Shown here: in pieces, positions 58,235 through 64,000 of the stretch
Position numbering within the stretch: position 1 is the first letter of the stretch
How the letters are laid out: each line of letters begins with the position of its first letter
Assembly (NCBI RefSeq): GCF_020921035.1
Contig: NC_063156.1
Location: forward strand, 24,476,283 to 24,540,282
DNA: 64,000 bases
Direction of reading: 5' to 3'
From: Rhodamnia argentea
Lineage: Eukaryota; Streptophyta; Magnoliopsida; Myrtales; Myrtaceae
Translations under genes and position numbers: made by a program
Notes under the pieces: generated by a model
Database searches by the model: none
Told to the model about the DNA's origin: nothing
What the model saw: only the letters and a program-made list of their open reading frames with translations

Positions 58235-58720
58235 AACAACCCTCAGAAAACACGTCTTACTTTTAGTTGGTCCATTTAGACTCCTAATGTATTTTCATAT
58301 GCTTTTTGCCATCCTTTTGTTAATAAATTTGACCGACATATGGCCCGGACACCAATTTAATAAAGCTCATGTTTAATGGAGGAAATTACGTGGATTCGTG
58401 TGTGTCGTGTTGACTTGAAATTGCAAAACCGTAATACACTTTCCTTTACTCAGTGCACCGTTCACTCAGCCAACTTTTTCTTTTCTCAACACACATTATC
58501 ATCCACACGACTCTCTTCGGTAACGATTTAGGCTTCTTTCAAATAAGGATAGGGATGAAGACTTTGAACTTTAGTCATTTCCGAGGAACATGCACCCTGA
58601 AACTTGTCTTTGCAAATTAATGACCAAACTTTGGTTAATCCTAATCTTGATGAGGTTGCTCACATGCCACCGAAGTAAATTTGATCTTTCAATGAGTTTG
58701 TAACTTAGACCTAACCAATT
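58235..58720 (+). repeat. RLK 3'-flank copy of locus 3
   Basis: Extends the match with 47295-47780 (TTAGTTGGTCCATTTAGACT, GGATTCGTGTGTGTCGTGTT, CACACATTATCATCC, ACTCTCTTCGGTAACGATTTA, TTTGAACTTTAGTCATTT, GAGGTTGCTCACATGCC). Confidence 0.8.
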
Positions 58721-58864
58721 TGACATAACCAATTAGATGAATTACTCCTCAGGGTTACATTCGAATGACGCCAGTTGATGAAATTTACTTTAGAAACAAA
58801 AAGGGGAAAGTCAAATTCATTTGAACTATTTTATCAATTCCAATAAAATGCAATTGGATCTAGC

Positions 58865-59310
58865 ATGAGTTGGCAATCAGAACATTTATGGGTAGAATTA
58901 TAGTGGGGTCTCAAAAAATAAGTAATTTGCTGGGCCCTTATCCTTTTTTAGGTTCGTTAGGATTCGTATTTGTTGGGGCGTCCACTTATCTTGGTAAAAA
59001 TTTGATATCTTTAGTTCCATCTCAATAAATTCCTTTTTTTCATAGGTTCCTTTATTAGTTCCTTTTTGTGTCGCACAATTTCATGGAATGTGTAGGTGGT
59101 GGTTATGATCGATTCGATAGAAAAGAATGAATATTGTGTATTTTTCATAGGGGATTTCCCAAAAAAAAATCGTCACGTCTTCTACGATTTGGCATGAAAG
59201 ATATTTAGTCCATTTGAATAGAAGTTGAAGAGGGTATTTGTGCACGACATGTCCTTTATATGGAAATCAAAGAAACAAGGGGTTGTTCCCTTGACACATA
59301 GCGATGAGAA
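58865..59310 (+). pseudogene. ycf4: nuclear copy of the plastid gene ycf4 (NUPT)
   Basis: Begins ATGAGTTGGCAATCAGAACA like plastid ycf4 (photosystem I assembly protein) and can be followed through GGGGTCTCAAAAAATAAG, TTAGGTTCGTTAGGATTCG, CTTATCTTGGTAAAAATTTG, AATTTCATGGAATGTGTAGG, GGTTATGATCGATTCGATAG, ATTTTTCATAGGGGATTTCC and GAAGTTGAAGAGGGTATTTG to GATGAGAAT near the 3' end of the gene. Frameshifting indels and an internal deletion of roughly 30 bp after AATAAATTCC (compared with plastid ycf4 as I remember it) make it non-functional. The ~60 bp before the ATG also look plastid-derived. It ends where an LTR begins at 59314. Confidence 0.85.
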
Positions 59311-59313
59311 TAT

Positions 59314-60651
59314 TGTTAGAGAACATCCCTTATGATGTTTTGAAGATGACAAAATAATCAAAGGCTACTAATGTGTTTGTTGGTTGAGTAGAGCCACGTG
59401 CAAGAAGCACATGCTATTATGCAGATTGTATATTAACATAACGTCCGAAAGTTACGAGTTATCTATAAATGGTGAATAAGACATTGAGCATAGAGACGTC
59501 TACAAGTTGGTAGTGCCCAAGTAGAAGGTGAACAAGCCTAGAACTGAAAATTCGATAAAACTTGGAAGGATCTTGCATAGGTGAACAACGAGGTAGAGCC
59601 GCAATTATCAACACGCTTGGAGGGACCAGAAGATGGAGTTCAAGATATTGCATTTAAATTATGCATTCTGGAGACTAATTTCGTTTATGAAGACTGCTTA
59701 GACACAACAAAGTATTCGGATACATAAGACTATTTCTGCTTCTGAAGTTTGTTTTTGAAGATTGTTCGGAAGCTACGAGATATATTGATTCTAGATTCTG
59801 AAGACCCACGTCTGACATATGTCTATTGTTGCTAAGGGATTTATGAAAGTTTGTAATCTCTGATTGAAAAGATTATTCTATAGCATGATTGATAGAATAT
59901 CCTTGATTGGAAATTACCTTCCACGGGATAAGAAAACTTCAATATTGGAAGAACTCCACTTATGGAAATCAAAGATTAAGTTGTATGGGCGACTGAATCC
60001 GAGGGGTTCATATTCTGCATTAACGGCTACCAAATCTCCCTAGATACAGTCTCGTTCAATCAATATTGATGGCGTCCAATCGGCGATTGAAGAGCAATCA
60101 TTTGAAAACCTGCCCAACGACTAGTTTGGGGGTGAAGGAGTATAAAAAGAGATCCATGGTGCTACTACAGTGTAGGATTAGAATCATAAATTCCAAGGTG
60201 CTAGAGTTATTCATATTCATACTTGTGCTCGTGAGTTTTATACGACAATCATTGAGAGGCTTTGTAAGAGTGATTAAGAAACGATAGTGTGATCTATCAA
60301 AGAGAGTATCATCACTTGTTGTAAACCTGCATTGATTCATCTAGTGAAATCCAACCAATTGATTGCCGGGGGATAGTGGACGTAGGCTTGATTTAAGCCG
60401 AACCACTATAATCGTCATGTGCAATATTTTCTATCTCTAAACTCTTATCATTGTGTTTGATAGAATATTGCACACTAGTGTTCATATTCTGAATCGCATA
60501 CCCGTGAAATCGCATACTCGTATTCATAATCAAAATTGCACATATTCAGATTCAAATTCTATGTACATTTTGACTTGATTCTTTTAATTTCGCATTTTCT
60601 AGTCAAAATCGTTTAAAATCACCTATTCACCCCCCTCTAGGTGATATTACT
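59314..60651 (+). mobile_element. copia-type (Sirevirus-like) LTR fragment
   Basis: Begins TGTTAGAGAACATCCC exactly where plastid homology stops, and near its other end has ATTCACCCCCCTCTAGGTG, a phrase typical of the 3' part of plant copia (Sirevirus-like) LTRs. Interior is AT-rich with no pol coding. The expected terminal CA and primer-binding site are missing because a gypsy-type LTR starts at 60652. Family assignment is from recalled LTR features only. Confidence 0.5.
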
Positions 60652-62404
60652 TGTGACATCCTGTAATCCGGCTCGTTTTGAAGCCTTGAATAAATGAAAA
60701 GTCTCATCGATATATTCGAGTCGAATCTCACTTGGAATTGATCCCTCTCGAGGGGACTAACCAAATGAGAATGGCTAGCTAGGAAAATTAACTACGTGGA
60801 CCTAAGAACTTGATCCTGGACCGACTTTTGGCCATGAAAATTGTCGAGGGAATATTTTGGACCAATATAGGCCGATCCTAGAATAATTAAGGAATGAGTT
60901 GGGTAATACCCTACACTTGGATCACGGGTGATTCCGTTCAACCTCGTATGGGTTCCGAACGTCCCTGAATTATTTTCTAACGATCGTGTCCATCGGGACT
61001 AGTGATTGACCCTCGCAATTGATTGACAACCAAAGTCGCCATGGCTCGAGTAATTCTTAAACGTGATTTTAATCACGGGTCGATACGCGTAACTCCTAAA
61101 AGCCGCCCATTAGTTTGAGATACGCTGAAAATTCTATTGATCGAGATTGATCGCGAATCGAGCTTCAGAATTTGACGTCGGACTTTCGGGGGTTTCAATA
61201 AATAAAAATTTTGGACGTTTCCTCATTCTGTGTGAAATTCCTTCGCGGTTCGCCCCAAAGAGGTTCGGGAAAAGTATATTTGGGCTGGATATGGAAAAGG
61301 ACCCATTTGCCCTCGAAAAATACCCTATTTTTCACTTGGAGCGAAGGGTATTTTGGTCATTTCCCTTTTGGCCGAGATTGACTAGTCAATGAGGGGAGAT
61401 AATTATTTTTCTTGACTTTGGGAGCATAATTAATTATTATTAACCTATATTAATTATTATATTGGCATCTTCTTCTTCATTATCCAAAGACTCTCTCTCT
61501 CTCTCTAGCTCACTTTCTCTCTACCTCACTCTCCCTCTCCCTCACTTGGCCGAACACCCTCTCTCTCACCCTCCGTTGCCGAAAATTCTTCAAGCCTTCT
61601 TTGGTGGCGCTTTGGAGCGCTTGGAGTCGCTAGAACGTTGCCGAGTCGCCGGCCATGCAAGGACGGCCGGAATCGCCGCTCGATTCAAGCTTTTCCTCAA
61701 CCGTTCAACGGAGGTTTTTGCGAGTTTTTGAGGTAGGATTGTTTCTAAACCTAAATTAGGTGGTTAGGTTGCTAAAAGACCATGAAATTGTGAATTTTTG
61801 ATGAAGAAAAGTGTTGGATTTGAGCTTGTGGAGGGGCTGGACGAAAATTGCAGAAATGGAGGTGAGATATGCTTGTTCTTGCAATGAATAGTAATTGCAA
61901 GAGGATATTTGTTTGGTCAAAGTTTGACCATGGTTACCCTACCAACCCTAGTTACTTTTTGTTCAACTATGGTTGCTTTATGCTATTTATTAATCATGGT
62001 TAGGTTAGTATTTGACTCTAGTTAGTTTTTGAACCATGGTTAGTTTAAATATTAACTAGGGTTACTTTTATGTGACATAAAGTCGTTATGCCACGGTGCT
62101 AATTAAATGTGACATTATTATAGTATAGTACTATGGTCGTGAATTAATTATATGTTAGAAAATTATTATTGTTCGGCCGTGATAAATTTCCACGTTAGTA
62201 TAATTTTAGTGGCGCGTGATTTATAAATTGCTACGTTAGCGTAATATGGTCGCATGGCGTGGATTGGATACTATGGTAGTATTAATTGATCGGGTAGTCT
62301 GAATTAATATTTGGATTAGTGTGAATTAATCGGGTGATCCCGAATTATTAATTCTCTAACGTGAGTGAATCACGTGGTCCCGATCTATTCTAAGAAAATG
62401 AGAA

Positions 62405-62625
62405 GGTCGTATTCAATCAAGTCGTTCGAGGCCAAAGTGAGCCGTATTGTCGATTGTCGAGGCCGAGAAAGTATGATGGTCGTATTCAATCAAGTCGTCT
62501 GAAGCCAAAGTGAGCCGTATTCGTCTGATTGTTCGAGACCGAGAAAGTAAGAAAGACGTGTTCAATTAAGTCGTCCGAGACCAAAGTGAGTCGTGTTCGA
62601 CTAATTGTCCGAGACTTGATCCGGT
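62405..62625. repeat. three ~75-bp tandem units in the gypsy LTR
   Basis: Units start at about 62405, 62479 and 62555. Each reads GTCGT-TTCAATcAAGTCGTcc-GA-gCCAAAGTGAG-CGT-TT, then a GTC/CGA-rich tail. A shorter degenerate fourth unit follows. Confidence 0.85.
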
Positions 62626-62754
62626 CGTGTTCCTATGTGTCCGAAACCGAGATCCGTGGGTCGTATTCTTATGTGTCTGAGACCTGGGTATATGTATTGA
62701 GCCGTGTTCCATAAAGGTCCGATGCTCAATGTTATGAACTTATTTGATGGCGGT

Positions 62755-62937
62755 GGAGTAACGTGGAATATTCTGGAGTAACGTGGAATATTCTGGAGTG
62801 GCGTGGATTATTTTTGGAGTAACGTGGAATATTCTGGAGTGACGTGGAATATTTTCGGAGTAACGTGGAATATTCTGGAGTAGCGTGGAATATTTTCGGA
62901 GTAACGTAGAAATTTTCGGAGTAATGTGGATATTTAT
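62755..62937. repeat. nine ~20-bp tandem units in the gypsy LTR
   Basis: Consensus GGAGTAACGTGGAATATTCT, with units alternating between AACGTGG and G(G/A)CGTGG/AGCGTGG forms. Confidence 0.9.
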
Positions 62938-63578
62938 ATTATGGCCGGATGTGTTAAAAAGGGGGCCCGGTGTGAGAATTTTCGGAGAAAGAATGGAATT
63001 TTCTGGAATTTAATTGTGGAATTTTTGGGGTAAGAAAGAGGGATTGTCGGAAATTTTTCAATGAAAAGGTGTCTGGAGGCACTAGCGACCTGATCTAGGG
63101 TTAGAGATTTTCCTACTGGGATTTTATCTCACCCCGTCGTGGGTTCGTTGTTTTCGGACCCTCCGCCGCAATGATCCGACCCGGAGATCGAGATGCCGGG
63201 AGAAGTTGTGGAGCCTTTGGATGCTGAGTAGCCGCTAGAGATAGCGAGGATGAGGCTTAGAATAGTCGGCCCTTCAGTTTTGTGGAGTGTTGTATTTTGG
63301 TTGTGTAGCGGGCTTCGACCACGTGTCTTTTGTTATAGGTGGTCACGGGCTTGTACGGTGGCCCCTGAAGCCCTAGGTTTGACGGTTTATAACAACTCTG
63401 TAACTATGTACATATGTGTGTTTTTACCATCCCAAGTTATCGTAGATTTATTGGTTTTCTGTACGGAGATTTTGTTGCTTCCGCATGTGTTGTATAATAT
63501 TGTTGGCCGAGGATCCGGGAGGCGTACGCAGCGAGGCCAGGTGGGATGTCGACGGTTCGTAGGGTTCGGGTCGTGACA

Positions 63579-63925
63579 TCCCCGTTTGGAGTGATATCAG
63601 AGCAAGGTTAGCTCGATTGAGGTTTGGAAGAGTTATGGAGTGATAAGGAGCGATAACTTTTGGATGGTTAGGCGGAGAGACCTTAGGTGTCTACGCGAGC
63701 TAATCGCGTTATGCAAGGCATTTGAAAATGCGCTTGTGATTTGCTTGATTGATTGTTTTCGTGCTGAATTTTGGTGCTGTTTGTTGAATCGTTTACCAGA
63801 AACGATTATTAGCTTTGAGCTAATTGCTGTGTTAAGCAGTGTGAGACTGCTAGACTCGAGTAGATGGTTTAGGTCTCTAATCCCTTGGCATAATTATTTT
63901 GGTTCAGGTGTTGTGAAGAGAGTTG
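63579..63925 (+). other. gypsy primer-binding site and untranslated leader
   Basis: PBS at 63592-63607, then leader up to the gag start. The frame from 63640 is open but shows no gag features before the ATG at 63926. Confidence 0.5.
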
Positions 63926-64000
63926 ATGGAAATGGAAAATCAAGGTAGAGGTTCCGGAGGAAGTTCTAGAGGAGCATCTAGAGGAGGTTCTAGGGGAGCC
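63926..64000 (+). CDS. start of a gag-like retrotransposon ORF, cut by the window edge
   Basis: The first 25 codons read MEMENQGRGSGGSSRG and continue as Gly/Ser/Arg repeats (GASRGGSRGA). This is the low-complexity basic start seen in some gypsy gag proteins. Nothing else of gag or pol is inside the window. Confidence 0.5.
   Translation, partial: MEMENQGRGSGGSSRGASRGGSRGA

Larger units (their letters stand above)
60652..63578 (+). mobile_element. 5' LTR of a Ty3/gypsy-type retrotransposon (~2.9 kb)
   Basis: Starts TGTGACATCCTGTAATCC and ends GGGTCGTGACA (TG...CA). It is followed after 13 bases by TGATATCAGAGCAAGG (63592-63607), close to the initiator-Met primer-binding site TGGTATCAGAGC. 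The LTR holds a CT-rich leader-like stretch (61480-61570) and two arrays of tandem repeats (62405-62625 and 62755-62937). The element continues beyond the window, so the second LTR cannot be compared. Confidence 0.65.

Noticed and set aside
1-64000. CRISPR arrays, operons, bacterial features
   Set aside because: Repeats here are microsatellites, minisatellites or transposon parts; all genes are intron-containing plant genes.

Overview
The window is nuclear DNA of a flowering plant, most likely a woody eudicot. The genes carry many GT-AG introns, several proteins have plastid transit peptides, the spacers are AT-rich and full of MITE-like elements and LTR elements, and there is a piece of plastid DNA in nuclear context. 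The species cannot be named from the sequence. Exon borders were placed by eye from splice sites, reading phase and recalled family sequences.

Left part (1-33 kb) is the gene-rich half. A leader-like stretch of a minus-strand gene lies at 1-420. Then come FRL3-like FRIGIDA family (plus, 6961-9954); STR4A-like rhodanese-fold protein (minus, 13657-11862) head to head with autophagy E2 enzyme ATG10 (plus, 13944-16179); a TlyA-type S4/FtsJ methyltransferase (minus, 19581-17039); the photosystem I subunit PsaL (plus, 21414-22622); a 13-exon plastid alpha/beta-hydrolase-fold protein with no nucleophile at the usual place (plus, 24666-29385); and a DUF707 protein (minus, 33253-30262).

Middle part (33-45 kb) is gene-poor. 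It holds one clear RNA gene, a MIR535 precursor hairpin at about 38393-38513 with a spliced-looking leader upstream, and a short minus-strand LTR element at about 40860-42363 whose primer-binding site and polypurine tract can both be seen.

Right part (45-59 kb) is a decayed tandem array of LRR receptor-like kinase loci. One intact gene (51012-54537, MIK2/MDIS1-interacting type) is flanked by copies of its own promoter, its own second exon and its own 3' flank. Right of it are a nuclear copy of plastid ycf4 (to 59310), a copia-type LTR that begins within it (59314), and the left end of a Ty3/gypsy-type element with a ~2.9 kb LTR, PBS and the first codons of its gag-like ORF (60652 to the window end).

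Three proteins keep a known fold but have lost, or seem to lack, the usual catalytic residue (STR4A Cys to Asp, hydrolase nucleophile to Gly) or have unusual splicing (DUF707). With MIR535 and the RLK array, these are the points most worth following up.
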